64,000 nucleotides of DNA from Periweissella fabalis (GCF_012396505.1 NZ_JAAXPN010000003.1:100151-164150); one strand, 5' to 3'. Positions 14,925-24,852 are shown, counted from the first letter of the stretch. Numbers and translations: made by a program. Notes: generated from the sequence alone by a model not told the origin.

Positions 14925-15365
14925 ATGGCATATTCAATTAGCGAAGTATCTAAAAAATTTAATATCTCACCATTTACGTTACGATTTTATGATAAGCAAG
15001 GTTTGATGCCCTTTGTAAAGCGTGATGCGGCTGGCCGCCGTGCATTTTCAGAAGAAGATCTAGATTTTGTTTCTTTAATCATTTGCTTAAAACAATCTGG
15101 TCTTGAACTTGAGGAAATCCGCCAGTTCGTCGAAATGACCCAAGCTGGTGATGTAACGTTAGCTAATCGATTAGAATTCTTTGAACGGCAAGTAACATTG
15201 GCTCAAAAAAGGATTGAACAGCAAAAACAAAATATTGAAAAGCTTAAACGAAAAGTTCAATATTATAAAGTTGCATGTGATATGGGAACTGAAGAGTATG
15301 TGAAGAATAATTTTGATTTATCAATTTTTGATCCTGATATTAAATTTATTAAGACAGGTGAGTAA
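14925..15365 (+). CDS. MerR-family transcriptional regulator
   Basis: 146 residues. The N-terminal winged helix is clear: YSISEVSKKFNISPFTLRFYDKQGLMPFVKRDAAGRRAF. It is followed by the helical FVSLIICLKQSGLELEEIRQF segment and a long coiled-coil dimerisation helix (about residues 80-115). There is no Cys cluster, so it is not a metal sensor of the MerR/CueR type. Its relatives answer to small organic or redox signals. It is divergent from the aldo/keto reductase operon, whose promoter has the MerR geometry, so control of that operon is the obvious inference. Confidence 0.9.
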   Translation: MAYSISEVSKKFNISPFTLRFYDKQGLMPFVKRDAAGRRAFSEEDLDFVSLIICLKQSGLELEEIRQFVEMTQAGDVTLANRLEFFERQVTLAQKRIEQQKQNIEKLKRKVQYYKVACDMGTEEYVKNNFDLSIFDPDIKFIKTGE

Positions 15366-15366
15366 A

Positions 15367-15668
15367 ATGATGTTAATGCTACGAATTTTAATCGGTTTAT
15401 ACGCATTGTAATGTTATTTGTTGGTTTACAAATAGTAATTAAAGAAGAAAATAAATTATTTTTGGTACATATTATTATTAGCATACTGACACTAGTTAGT
15501 GTAATGTTGGCTAATTGGCAATTATTTGCGACTGTAGCTATTATCGCAATCATAGCATATCAATTAGTAGCATTGCATCGAGGAATAACAATGTTTTTTT
15601 ATTGGCCACATCAAATAAGTAGACTAATTATTTCTATTACGTTAATTGTTTTAATTGTGCTTGCATAA
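15367..15668 (+). pseudogene. Small membrane protein, probable single-base frameshift
   Basis: A short frame starting at 15367 (MMLMLRILIGLYAL) stops at 15409-15411, where an overlapping TAATG opens a second frame. That frame runs to 15668: 85 residues, three hydrophobic segments. The first frame has the start-like region and the second the body (LFVGLQIVIKEENKLFLVHI). Adding one base near 15405-15408 would join them as ...GLYAF-VMLFVGLQ, about 100 residues. Either the gene starts at the ATG at 15411, or this is a frameshifted gene. No known domain. Confidence 0.4.
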
Positions 15669-15680
15669 TAGTCTATGTAA

Positions 15681-15842
15681 AAAGATGTTGATGTAATTAT
15701 TTTTTAGCAAGAATTTATAGTTAAAAAGTGGTTTAAAAGTTAGATATATTCAAAATATGGCAATGCCTCCCTGAAGAAAACTTCTTCAGGGAGGCATCTT
15801 AGCATATATCCTCGATAGCACTAGGCTTTTGAGACATGTCCA
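15681..15842 (+). repeat. Dispersed structured intergenic repeat, copy C
   Basis: Blocks: GTTGATGTAATTATTTTTTAGCA, GAATTTATAG, AAAAGTTAGATATATTCAAA. A hairpin follows with a 16-bp perfect stem (15763-15778 with 15782-15797; loop AAAC), then TTAGCATATATCCTCGATAGC. It shows the same order as copies A and D. Confidence 0.65.
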
Positions 15843-15902
15843 TTTTTGTTGTTAATTAAATAAATTTTTGTTAATAAATAGATAAAATGATGTAAATGCG
15901 GC

Positions 15903-17048
<1,146 letters not shown>

Positions 17049-17087
17049 ATGAATGAAAGCCTTGTAGAAAAGAAAGAAGAGATGTAA
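17049..17087 (+). CDS. 12-residue mini-ORF coupled to menF (MNESLVEKKEEM)
   Basis: ATG at 17049 with GAAGGA upstream. It encodes MNESLVEKKEEM and ends with TAA overlapping the menF ATG (TAATG, 17085-17089). The menF start itself has only a moderate GAAGAG site, so re-initiation after this peptide could set its translation. The sequence shows no amino-acid bias apart from Glu/Lys. Confidence 0.4.
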   Translation: MNESLVEKKEEM

Positions 17088-18232
17088 TGAGTTTTCCAAC
17101 AAAACAACAACTATATGCACAATTTGCTCAAGCCGATGACGCGGTTTATTTTGCGAGTGCGGATAAACAGCAGGTATATTTTGGCTTTGGGGTTCAAGCA
17201 GCCATAAATAGTGGTGATACTAATGTAGTTAAAACGTGGTTGCAGAGCCAAATGCAACCGGTATTTGGTGGATTACCATTTGATAAACAAATCACGACGG
17301 CAAGTGTTATGGCCGGTTACTTTGTCGCACCAGCCGTTGTATATGAAGTTAACCAAGCTAACATCTGGGGTCAGCCGATAGTAAATTGGCCAGTCATTGC
17401 ACCAGCTAATCAAGCCACGATTGTGGAGCAAGCCGATGATACAACCTGGATTGAACGTATTGAGCAAGCTATTGCCACAATGCAAACTGATGTTACCAAG
17501 CAAAAGGTTGTCCTTGGTCGACAACGTCAATTACAATTAACAACTATGGTTAACGAAGTACAATTATTGCAGGACTTGAATAGCCAACAACCAAATAGCT
17601 ATCACTTTGTGTTAAAACATGCCGGGGAGCTATTTGTTTCTGCGACTCCAGAACGATTAGTTCAAGTTAATGCTGCGGCCTTTTCAACGGCGGGGGTGGC
17701 TGGTACCATTCGTCGTGGTAAGGGTGAAGTTGAAGATCAACAATTAGCGGATAAATTATTTAACGATGCCAAAAATCGCTTGGAACATGCATACGTTGTT
17801 AATACCATCAAGGAACGTTTAGCAGATTTGGTTGCTTTAAATGTACCAACAAACCCTACGATTATGAAAAACCCCCAAGTTCAACACTTGTACACACCGA
17901 TTAATGGCCAATTAACGGCCGCAGTCAATATTATTGATTTGGTAACACGCCTCCATCCAACGCCGGCTTTAGGTGGTAAGCCACTGGCATGGGCGATGGC
18001 GACGATTAAAGAACTTGAGTTGGCCCCCCGCGGTTTATTTGCCGCTCCAATTGGGGTTGTTTTACCAAATGGGGATGGTGAATTTGTTGTTGGAATTCGG
18101 GCAATGTTAATTAAGCACCAGACCGCATACTTATTTGCTGGTGCCGGTATCTTAGCCGATTCCGATGCTGCCCAAGAATTTACTGAAACCGGTTTAAAAA
18201 TGCTGCCAATGATGAACTTACTGAAAGGATAA
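17087..18232 (+). CDS. menF: Isochorismate synthase (menaquinone)
   Basis: 381 residues of the chorismate-utilising (ADCS/anthranilate synthase-type) fold. The C-terminal catalytic half has STAGVAGTIRRG, the LHPTPALGG motif, ELAPRGLFAAPIG and FAGAGILADSDA, all typical of isochorismate synthases. It is shorter than the B. subtilis enzyme because the N-terminal region is reduced. It converts chorismate to isochorismate, the first menaquinone step. It is first in menF-menD-menH-menC; four bases separate its stop from the menD start. Chorismate would come from the aro operon at 27.5 kb. Confidence 0.92.
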   Translation: MSFPTKQQLYAQFAQADDAVYFASADKQQVYFGFGVQAAINSGDTNVVKTWLQSQMQPVFGGLPFDKQITTASVMAGYFVAPAVVYEVNQANIWGQPIVNWPVIAPANQATIVEQADDTTWIERIEQAIATMQTDVTKQKVVLGRQRQLQLTTMVNEVQLLQDLNSQQPNSYHFVLKHAGELFVSATPERLVQVNAAAFSTAGVAGTIRRGKGEVEDQQLADKLFNDAKNRLEHAYVVNTIKERLADLVALNVPTNPTIMKNPQVQHLYTPINGQLTAAVNIIDLVTRLHPTPALGGKPLAWAMATIKELELAPRGLFAAPIGVVLPNGDGEFVVGIRAMLIKHQTAYLFAGAGILADSDAAQEFTETGLKMLPMMNLLKG

Positions 18233-18236
18233 AATT

Positions 18237-19922
18237 ATGAATGCAACTTTAACAAATAACATTAAACACCTATTGATGGCCTTAGTCGCCCAAGGGGTTC
18301 GCGATTTTGTCGTGTCACCCGGTTCACGGACAACCCCAATCGCTTTATTATTGGCTGAATTAGCCCATAATGATGCTAATATTCGCATTACAATTGACGT
18401 TGATGAACGTTCAGCCGGCTTCTTTGCCCTTGGACTAGCCAAGACAAAATCATGGCCGGTTGTTTTATTAGCAACTTCAGGTACGGCGACAGCTAATTAC
18501 TTTCCTGCGGTGGCGGAAGCCAAAATCGCCCACGTACCGTTAATTGTGTTAACAACTGATCGACCCCAAGAATTACAAAATATTGGAGCAGCTCAAACGA
18601 TTGATCAAGTGAAGATGTATGGTACGCATGCCAAAGATTTTGCCCAAATAACGTTGCAAGATGAGGGTGCTAATGTCACGGAATATATTGATTATCACGT
18701 CCAACAATTAGTTAATATTGCTGCCACGGCACCAGCTGGGGTCGTGCAAATTAACTTACCATTGCGGAAACCATTGATGCCTGATTTGGGTGAAGTATGG
18801 CCAAGTGTTACTAAACATAATATTTTGGCGAGTGCCCGCACACCCAAAGCTAATAACGTCGAAGAATTTGTAACGTTAATGAAGACTGGTAAAGTGATGT
18901 TATTGGCGGGACCAACCGAAGGCCGCATGGATACCAAAGCGGTCTTGATGCGTGATTTAGCAGAGCTATTAAAGGTCCCCGTTTTAGCGGATGTTTTGAG
19001 TAGTGTCCGCCCAAACAAGTGGGCCATTAACGGAATTGATGCCTTACTTGAAGCTGATGTAGTTACTGAAGACTTAGTGCCAGATGTCGTCTTTCGTTTT
19101 GGGGGCACCCCGGTTTCAGCCCGTGTAAGTAGTTGGTTAAAACAAAATAATGTGACCTTAGTGCAAGTTGGTGAAGAAGCAGTCGGCCATGATTACACAC
19201 GCTATGCCAAATTAACTTTGAACTGTGACGAAGAAACATTACTCGAAGCAATGCAAACTTTAGGTGATCGTTCGGATGAAAATCCATTTGGTAATGCCTG
19301 GTTACAAGTTAAAGCAACGCTAAATAATACGGTGGCAAATGCGGAATTTAGTGAAGCAACACTACCAGTGGCCTTGCAAGCCTTACCATATGGTGCAGAA
19401 ATTTTTATTGCTAATTCAATGCCAATTCGGGATATGGATAATTATTTTGTTCCTCGTAATCCAGTACGGGCCTTTGCTAATCGTGGTGCCAACGGAATTG
19501 ACGGGACCGTTTCAAGTGCCTTTGGGATGGCGATGAGTGGTAATCCGGCATATTTATTGACGGGTGATTTAACACTCTTCCATGATATGAATGGGTTGAT
19601 GTTAGCTCAACAAACGGGCCGACCAATGACAATTATTGTCGTCAATAATAACGGTGGGGGAATTTTCTCATTCTTACCACAAGCCGCGGCTAAAGATTAT
19701 TTTGAACCAATGTTTGGGACGCCATTAAACTTATCAATTGAAAAAATTGCGGCTTTATATGATGCCGAATATGTTGAAATTACGAGTAAAGAACAATTAG
19801 CGCAAACGGTTAGTGTACCCGCCGATAAACTTAAAATCGTTGAAATTAAGAGTGATCGTGATAAAAATGTAGGTGACCACCGCCAATTAATCGATCAAAT
19901 TAAGGCGGCTTTTAATGATTAA
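18237..19922 (+). CDS. menD: 2-succinyl-5-enolpyruvyl-6-hydroxy-3-cyclohexene-1-carboxylate synthase
   Basis: 561 residues, a full-length ThDP enzyme. The N-terminal pyrimidine domain has FVVSPGSRTTPIALLLAE and the DERSAGFFALGLAK segment with the catalytic Glu. The C-terminal ThDP/Mg site is LTGDLTLFHDMNGL...NNNGGGIFSFLPQ (GD...NN, about residues 440-485). It condenses isochorismate with 2-oxoglutarate to SEPHCHC. Its last codons overlap the menH start by 8 bases, which indicates tight translational coupling. Confidence 0.96.
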   Translation: MNATLTNNIKHLLMALVAQGVRDFVVSPGSRTTPIALLLAELAHNDANIRITIDVDERSAGFFALGLAKTKSWPVVLLATSGTATANYFPAVAEAKIAHVPLIVLTTDRPQELQNIGAAQTIDQVKMYGTHAKDFAQITLQDEGANVTEYIDYHVQQLVNIAATAPAGVVQINLPLRKPLMPDLGEVWPSVTKHNILASARTPKANNVEEFVTLMKTGKVMLLAGPTEGRMDTKAVLMRDLAELLKVPVLADVLSSVRPNKWAINGIDALLEADVVTEDLVPDVVFRFGGTPVSARVSSWLKQNNVTLVQVGEEAVGHDYTRYAKLTLNCDEETLLEAMQTLGDRSDENPFGNAWLQVKATLNNTVANAEFSEATLPVALQALPYGAEIFIANSMPIRDMDNYFVPRNPVRAFANRGANGIDGTVSSAFGMAMSGNPAYLLTGDLTLFHDMNGLMLAQQTGRPMTIIVVNNNGGGIFSFLPQAAAKDYFEPMFGTPLNLSIEKIAALYDAEYVEITSKEQLAQTVSVPADKLKIVEIKSDRDKNVGDHRQLIDQIKAAFND

Positions 19923-20718
19923 ACAAGTGCTCGTTGATGGTTATCCATATGAAGTAACGATTACAGGAAGTGGCGCCCCAACGTGGGTCTTCTTACACGG
20001 CTTTATGGGGACGGGGGCTGATTTTGAGCAAATTCAACCTCACGGAACGTGCGTGTATCTTAATTTATTTGGCTTTGGTCCGGACGCTCCTGTAGTGTCA
20101 GATGGGACTTTGTTTCACATGAAACACCAAACGCAAAGCTTGGCAACATTATTTAAAGCATTAGCCTTACCACCCGTTAATTTAGTTGGTTATTCAATGG
20201 GGGGGCGCTTAGCATTAGGGTTTGCTTTAGCATATCCAGAATTAGTTGCCCAATTAATCTTAGAAGGGGCAACGGCGGGAATCGCTGATGCAACGCAACG
20301 AACAGCCCGGCAAGGCGCAGATAATCAAAAAGCTGAATGCATTGAAGCCCAGGGGATGGAAGCTTTTGTGCAGGCATGGGAAGCATTACCAATGTTTGCG
20401 AGTCAAAAATTACTGCCCCAAGCTCAACAAACATTCATGCATCAACAACGGGTCAATCACCAAGCTAAGAATGTCGCTAATTCTTTACGCTATATGGGCA
20501 CCGGGGCGCAGCCTAATTATTGGCCAGCTTTAGCGCAATTAGCAGTACCGGTGAGTTTATTGGTTGGGCAACGTGATCTCAAATTTCAAGGTTTGGCCGC
20601 AAAGTTATTGGCGGCACTCCCGCAAGCCCAGTTAAAAATTATTGATGGAGTGGGGCACAATATTCACTTTGAAGCGCCAGTAAAATTTACGGAGGCATTA
20701 AATGCCCTTAACGATTAA
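19915..20718 (+). CDS. menH: SHCHC synthase (2-succinyl-6-hydroxy-2,4-cyclohexadiene-1-carboxylate synthase)
   Basis: 267 residues, alpha/beta hydrolase fold. It has FLHGFMGTGADF (oxyanion region), the nucleophile Ser in VGYSMGGRLAL (near residue 93), and His in GVGHNIHFEAP close to the end. Its position between menD and menC identifies it as MenH, which eliminates pyruvate from SEPHCHC. It overlaps menD at the start and menC at the end (17 bases). A parS-like site lies inside the gene at 20111-20126. Confidence 0.9.
   Translation: MIKQVLVDGYPYEVTITGSGAPTWVFLHGFMGTGADFEQIQPHGTCVYLNLFGFGPDAPVVSDGTLFHMKHQTQSLATLFKALALPPVNLVGYSMGGRLALGFALAYPELVAQLILEGATAGIADATQRTARQGADNQKAECIEAQGMEAFVQAWEALPMFASQKLLPQAQQTFMHQQRVNHQAKNVANSLRYMGTGAQPNYWPALAQLAVPVSLLVGQRDLKFQGLAAKLLAALPQAQLKIIDGVGHNIHFEAPVKFTEALNALND
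20111..20126. promoter_or_regulatory. parS-like ParB site 1
   Basis: TGTTTCACATGAAACA, one base from the canonical TGTTTCACGTGAAACA and the exact reverse complement of the sites at 21819 and 61410. It lies within menH codons. Confidence 0.65.
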
Positions 20719-21814
20719 ACAAGTTACGGTCTATCAATTAGCAATGCAATTGAAGACGCCTTTTAAAACGGCCCATGATGTGACTTGGCAACGGCCACTT
20801 AGTTTGCTAAAAGTTACTTTCACAAATGGTATTGAAGGTTTTGGGGAAGTGGCATCATTTGCTGATGCGGCCTATACCGCAGAAACCCATGCAATTTCAT
20901 TAGCTACTTTGGCACAATTAATTCCAGCAAGTATTGGTTTAACTATTGATGACCCGCAAACATTTGCAACCTGGTTAGCTCCACAAACGGCGTGGTCATT
21001 TGCTAAAGCCGCTTTTGAGATGGCTATTTGGGATGGTTTTGGTAAATTAAACCAGCAATCATTAGTCACAATGTTAGGTGGTCGTGGTGCCAACGTTAAA
21101 GTCGGTATCGCGTTAGGTGTGGCTGATAGTGAAGGGCAATTACAAAAAGATGTTGCCGCGGCGGTGACACAAGGTTATCAACGGATTAAGCTAAAGCTCA
21201 ATCCAACAACACCATTAACCTGGTTGCAGCAAATTGTCGCCGCTAATCCGACAATATTATTTTCAGCGGATGCGAATGCTAGTTGGACACCAACGGATAT
21301 GGCCAAGATTCAAGCTTTGGATCAAGCGGGCTTCTATTTACTGGAACAGCCATTTGGGGCTGATGCATGGCAAGCACATTTTGCATTGCAAAAACAGTTA
21401 CCACAGTTAAAAATTAGTTTAGATGAAAGTTTGAATAATTTAGGGGATGTTAAAACCGCTATCGCTGGATCAGTGGGGGCTTTAACCCTTAAGCAAGGTA
21501 AGATTGGGGGCATTACTGCGACCGTTAAGGCAATTGAGCTAGCTAACACGGCGGCAGTTTTACCATGGATTGGCGGCATGCTTAGTTCAGGCGTTGGTCG
21601 CGCCGCGGATTTAGCACTAGCAACATTACCCAACGCTAATATTTTTCCAAGTGATAGTTCGGCAAGTGAACGCTATTTTGAACAAGATATCATTATGGAA
21701 CAACCCCAAATTATTGCTGGTAACTTACCAGTACCAACGCAACCAGGGCTAGGAATTACGATTGATTGGTCGGCGGTAAAGCAATTATTAGTGGGCCAAA
21801 AAGAATACAATTAA
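20702..21814 (+). CDS. menC: o-Succinylbenzoate synthase
   Basis: 370 residues, enolase superfamily. The N-terminal capping domain is followed by the barrel with the KLKLNP catalytic Lys region, metal ligands FSADANASW (Asp), EQPFG (Glu), and SLDESL (Asp). The second Lys is in TLKQGKIGGI, then the SSGVGRAADLALA end block. It dehydrates SHCHC to o-succinylbenzoate. It is last of the four-gene men cluster; the next steps (MenE, MenB, thioesterase) are encoded 38 kb away at 58.6-61.4 kb. Confidence 0.94.
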   Translation: MPLTIKQVTVYQLAMQLKTPFKTAHDVTWQRPLSLLKVTFTNGIEGFGEVASFADAAYTAETHAISLATLAQLIPASIGLTIDDPQTFATWLAPQTAWSFAKAAFEMAIWDGFGKLNQQSLVTMLGGRGANVKVGIALGVADSEGQLQKDVAAAVTQGYQRIKLKLNPTTPLTWLQQIVAANPTILFSADANASWTPTDMAKIQALDQAGFYLLEQPFGADAWQAHFALQKQLPQLKISLDESLNNLGDVKTAIAGSVGALTLKQGKIGGITATVKAIELANTAAVLPWIGGMLSSGVGRAADLALATLPNANIFPSDSSASERYFEQDIIMEQPQIIAGNLPVPTQPGLGITIDWSAVKQLLVGQKEYN

Positions 21815-21818
21815 GCAT

Positions 21819-21834
21819 TGTTTCATGTGAAACA
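21819..21834. promoter_or_regulatory. parS-like ParB site 2
   Basis: TGTTTCATGTGAAACA in the 36-bp gap between menC and the Nudix gene; one base from canonical parS. Confidence 0.7.
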
Positions 21835-21850
21835 AGCATGGAGGAAATGC

Positions 21851-22363
21851 ATGCCAGCAGATAAACTGGAAGAATGGTGGGATATCTACGATCAAGCTGA
21901 ACACAAAATTGGTCAACGCCAACGTAGTGAAACATTAAGAACAGGTGAATATCATTTAGTTGCTAATATTTTTTTATTTAATCAAGTCGGTGAAGTACTC
22001 TTACAACAGCGGTCTTTTGATAAGCTAAATTATCCCGGCGCGTGGGATTGCTCAGTTGGTGGGTCAGTGCTAGCTGGTGAAACACCACAAGACACTATGG
22101 TACGTGAGGTCCAAGAGGAGTTAGGTTTAACTATTACACAGGAACAATTACAGTTATTTGATCATCAAATAGCCTCAACATGGATTGAATATTGGTTTGT
22201 TGCACAACTTGATTTTAAGTTGTCGGATGTGACAGTTCAAACCGAAGAGGTTGCTCAAGTCGGATTCTTTAACTTAAGCCAAGCCCAAAAGCAATTAGCA
22301 CCTGTGGGTGGAATTAAGTACGAACATGAAGTGCAACTAGCATGGCAAACAAAATTAGGCTAG
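21851..22363 (+). CDS. Nudix hydrolase (IPP-isomerase/YfcD-like)
   Basis: 170 residues from the ATG at 21851 (GGAGG upstream). The Nudix box is complete: GGSVLAGETPQDTMVREVQEELGL (G-x5-E-x7-REVQEELG). The upstream part (EEWWDIYDQ...GEYHLVANIFLFN) resembles the YfcD/IDI-like branch that hydrolyses nucleoside or other pyrophosphates. It follows menC but is separated by a parS-like site. A role in isoprenoid or quinone metabolism is possible from the neighbourhood but not shown. Confidence 0.88.
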   Translation: MPADKLEEWWDIYDQAEHKIGQRQRSETLRTGEYHLVANIFLFNQVGEVLLQQRSFDKLNYPGAWDCSVGGSVLAGETPQDTMVREVQEELGLTITQEQLQLFDHQIASTWIEYWFVAQLDFKLSDVTVQTEEVAQVGFFNLSQAQKQLAPVGGIKYEHEVQLAWQTKLG

Positions 22364-22443
22364 TAGTTGCATTTACCAGTGAGCGTGATAACATAGGGTA
22401 TGTTAAAAATGTCACAAAAGAGATTAAGTTGGAGTTTAAAGAG

Positions 22444-22842
22444 ATGTTTAAAATAATTTGTTATAGTGTCTTACCTAATGAAACGACGACCTTTGCAGCC
22501 TTGAATACCGATGGCTATAGCTTAACGTTGGTAGCAGAACCATTAACGGCCCAAAATTTGACAACGGCCCAAGGCAATAATGCCGTGCTATTAGCAGATA
22601 ATGGCCCGGTTGATCGTGAAATGTTAACGCAATTAGCCGCATGGGGGATTAAATACGTCTTTACGCGGACAACTGATTGTGACTTTTTTGATTTTGAAGC
22701 CGCCGATGAATTGAATCAAGTAATTTCACGTATTCCAGTCAGTGACCGGGATGCTGATAGTGCTGCTAAAATTGCGATTAGTTTTGCTAATTTTAAAACT
22801 ATTCGTACAACCGGCGAACCAATGAATGAAATTTATGCCTAA
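22444..22842 (+). CDS. Stand-alone N-terminal domain of a D-2-hydroxyacid (D-lactate) dehydrogenase
   Basis: 132 residues from the ATG at 22444 (GGAG upstream; an in-frame start at 22342 is possible). The whole length corresponds to the N-terminal segment of D-lactate dehydrogenases: MFKIICYSVLPNE at the start, NAVLLADNGPVDREMLTQLAAWGIKYVFTRTTDCDFFDF, then IPVSDRDADSAAKIAIS, matching the VPVYSPNAIAE hinge. The NAD-binding Rossmann domain and the catalytic Arg/Glu/His are missing, so it cannot be an active dehydrogenase. There is no frame beyond the stop that restores them. It is either a gene fragment or a domain reused as a regulatory or ligand-binding protein. Confidence 0.7.
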   Translation: MFKIICYSVLPNETTTFAALNTDGYSLTLVAEPLTAQNLTTAQGNNAVLLADNGPVDREMLTQLAAWGIKYVFTRTTDCDFFDFEAADELNQVISRIPVSDRDADSAAKIAISFANFKTIRTTGEPMNEIYA

Positions 22843-22852
22843 TGAAATATAA

Positions 22853-22892
22853 CAACACCCCCATTGAAGCTTTTGCTTCAATGGGGGTGTTC
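22853..22892. terminator. Bidirectional terminator, men region / rhodanese
   Basis: A 17-bp perfect stem (AACACCCCCATTGAAGC / GCTTCAATGGGGGTGTT) with a TTTT loop between converging genes. Flanking T runs are short. Confidence 0.75.
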
Positions 22893-22911
22893 ACTATATA
22901 TTGGCGGTTAG

Positions 22912-23214
22912 TTAATCACTAATTACTTCACCGTGCCAGTTAAGAATACCACCATCAACATTAGTTGGTTGGTAACCCATTGTCGCCAATGTATTGGCTG
23001 CTTGTTGACTACGATTACCAGAACGACAGAAGACATATAATTCCTCATCCTTGGCACCTTGATAGCTAGCAATCGTGCTAAGGGGCACGTTAACTGCTTG
23101 AGCAATGTGGCCGGCTGCAAATTCGGCGGGTTCACGAACATCAATTAAGGTGATGTTATCGTTAAGTTTAGTAGCAAGTTCATCCGTTGAGATGTGGTTA
23201 ATTTCGTTTGACAT
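22912..23214 (-). CDS. Rhodanese-like sulfurtransferase domain protein
   Basis: A 100-residue single rhodanese domain. It has LIDVREPAEFAAGHI (the conserved DVREPxE), a short bridge, then the active-site loop VFCRSGNRSQQAA with the catalytic Cys near residue 73. Such small cytoplasmic proteins carry persulfide sulfur in thiolation or detoxification. It is co-directional with, and downstream of, an MFS transporter, from which it is separated by an 87-bp element related to the dispersed repeat family. Confidence 0.9.
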   Translation of the reverse strand: MSNEINHISTDELATKLNDNITLIDVREPAEFAAGHIAQAVNVPLSTIASYQGAKDEELYVFCRSGNRSQQAANTLATMGYQPTNVDGGILNWHGEVISD

Positions 23215-23220
23215 AAGTGT

Positions 23221-23301
23221 TTCCTTTCAAATACCTTTTGGAGCACGTTCTAGCAGCAAATTACTACTAGAAAAGACTTCTGGCACGCTCTCGTTTTTTA
23301 A
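23221..23301 (-). repeat. Short repeat-like element between rhodanese and MFS genes
   Basis: It contains TAGTAGTAATTTGCTGCTAG (minus strand), the palindromic core also seen in copies A-C. It also has AGCGTGCCAGAAGTC, which matches the right end of copy D (AGCGTGACAGAAGTC, minus strand). The outer ends GAGCGTGC / GCACGTGCTC-like bases are partly complementary. It looks like a shortened member without the central hairpin. Confidence 0.45.
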
Positions 23302-24585
23302 TTAGTTTGCTTCAACTGTGGTTGCTTTAGGGGCAACTTCGTGGTGGGCGCTTAATTTACGTAAGCCCGGAATTGAAAGCATTACGACAAAGCTGATGAT
23401 GTACATTGCTGAAAGACAGCCCATGACAACTGGCAATGTGTAGTGATCCATCAAGATTCCGATTGCTAATGATGAGAAACCACCAATTGCGCGCCCAGTA
23501 TTAACAATCACGTTGTTAGCAGTCGCGCGAATTTCAGTTGGGTAAAGGCGGCTGATGACCGCACCGTAACCACCAAACATACCGTTTGAGAAGAAACCAA
23601 GAATAGCTCCCGCAATTAACATCGTTGGTTCGTTATTAGCTAACGTAATGGCAAAGACCGCAATGGCTGAACCGATTAAGAAAATTCCAAAGGCCCGCCG
23701 CGGACCAAAGAAGTCTAAGATGTTACCAAAGACTAACATCCCAATACTCATCCCAACAATTGTGGCAATCATCCAAACTGATGAACCAGCAACAGTTAAG
23801 TGTAGTTTGTGTTGCATAATGGTTGGTAACCAGTTCATTAAACCAAAGTACCCTGCAATTTGGACCACAACCATAATCATTAAACCAACTGTTTGTAAAG
23901 CAACTCCAGGGGTGTTGAATAAACTAGCGATGCTAACAGGTTGTTTAGCAGTGTGATTAGCAATCTTAGCATGGGTCGCTACAAAGTCATCACTTTCATG
24001 TAAGTTGCGACGGATAAAGTAAGTTAAGATTACGGGTACTAAACCAACTAAGAACAAGGCATTCCAACCAAATGCTGGAATAATGAAGGCGGCGGCAATC
24101 GCAGCAAGGACCGCCCCAATTTGACCACCAATGGCCGCAATTGAAGTCATTTTACCAATCTTGTGGTGGGCAAAACTTTCAGCAATTAAAGTAATCCCAA
24201 CCCCGTATTCACCACCGGCTCCGATTCCGGCAATAAAGCGGAATAAGTAGACGAGTTGAATGTTATCAGCGAAGTACATAGCCGCCGTTGCAAAGGCGAA
24301 GATGAAGACAGTATACGTAAAGGTTTTAACGCGACCAAAGCGATCTCCGATAAGACCAAATAAAATACCACCCGCTAACATTCCGAGATTGGTAACAGTT
24401 GCAATTAACCCAGCCTGCGCGCCACTAATGTGTAAGCTCGCAATGATTGATGATAAGGCAAACGATAGGAACATGACATCCATGTTTTCTAACGCGAACC
24501 CGGCTGAGGTTGAAGCAATTGTCCATTTCTGGTTAGTTGTTAACGTGTGGTTTGGTGTTTGATTATGCAAAATACTATCCTCCAA
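23302..24585 (-). CDS. MFS transporter (aromatic acid/sialate:H+ symporter-like)
   Basis: 427 residues, 12 membrane helices. MFS signature GLIGDRFGRVKTF lies after the second helix, and the RFIAGIGAGGEYGVGITLIAE block of the fourth and fifth helices is typical of the AHS/SHS organic-acid symporters. The second cytoplasmic loop, GNILDFFGPRRAF, repeats the motif in the second half. It imports small organic acids with protons in characterised relatives; the substrate here is unknown. It is a single gene with the rhodanese behind it and repeat copy D in front. Confidence 0.85.
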   Translation of the reverse strand: MEDSILHNQTPNHTLTTNQKWTIASTSAGFALENMDVMFLSFALSSIIASLHISGAQAGLIATVTNLGMLAGGILFGLIGDRFGRVKTFTYTVFIFAFATAAMYFADNIQLVYLFRFIAGIGAGGEYGVGITLIAESFAHHKIGKMTSIAAIGGQIGAVLAAIAAAFIIPAFGWNALFLVGLVPVILTYFIRRNLHESDDFVATHAKIANHTAKQPVSIASLFNTPGVALQTVGLMIMVVVQIAGYFGLMNWLPTIMQHKLHLTVAGSSVWMIATIVGMSIGMLVFGNILDFFGPRRAFGIFLIGSAIAVFAITLANNEPTMLIAGAILGFFSNGMFGGYGAVISRLYPTEIRATANNVIVNTGRAIGGFSSLAIGILMDHYTLPVVMGCLSAMYIISFVVMLSIPGLRKLSAHHEVAPKATTVEAN

Positions 24586-24703
24586 AATGAATGCTCACGG
24601 GCATTAGTTATTTTTTCGTATCAAAATGATATTCGGTATATTTTTACATAATCATTTGCAAATAGCAATAATAATTCTTAGTTGTTAGCGAAATTTTATT
24701 TTT

Positions 24704-24852
24704 AAAGCTGCCGATTACTGCCACACTCTATCAAAACACATTCCAACAGTCCGATATATTCCAAAATACAAAAATAACCGCCGCGAAGAAAATTCTTCAA
24801 GACGGTTATTTAGTGTATTTCTTGATATTGCCCGACTTCTGTCACGCTTCCA
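24704..24852 (+). repeat. Dispersed structured intergenic repeat, copy D
   Basis: Blocks: GCTGCCGATTACTGCCAC, CCGATATATTCCAAAATA. The hairpin has outer stem AAATAACCG (24772-24780) with CGGTTATTT (24803-24811) and inner GAAGAA/TTCTTC. TTTAGTGTATTTCTTGATATTGCCC follows, then GACTTCTGTCACGC. The stem bases differ from copies A and C but remain complementary, and the GAAGAA loop edge is shared. Confidence 0.65.

Noticed and set aside
18695..19108. 137-codon ORF antisense to menD (and similar long antisense ORFs over menC, ohyA, fucP)
   Set aside because: Shadows of strongly coding regions; no ribosome binding sites or recognisable domains.
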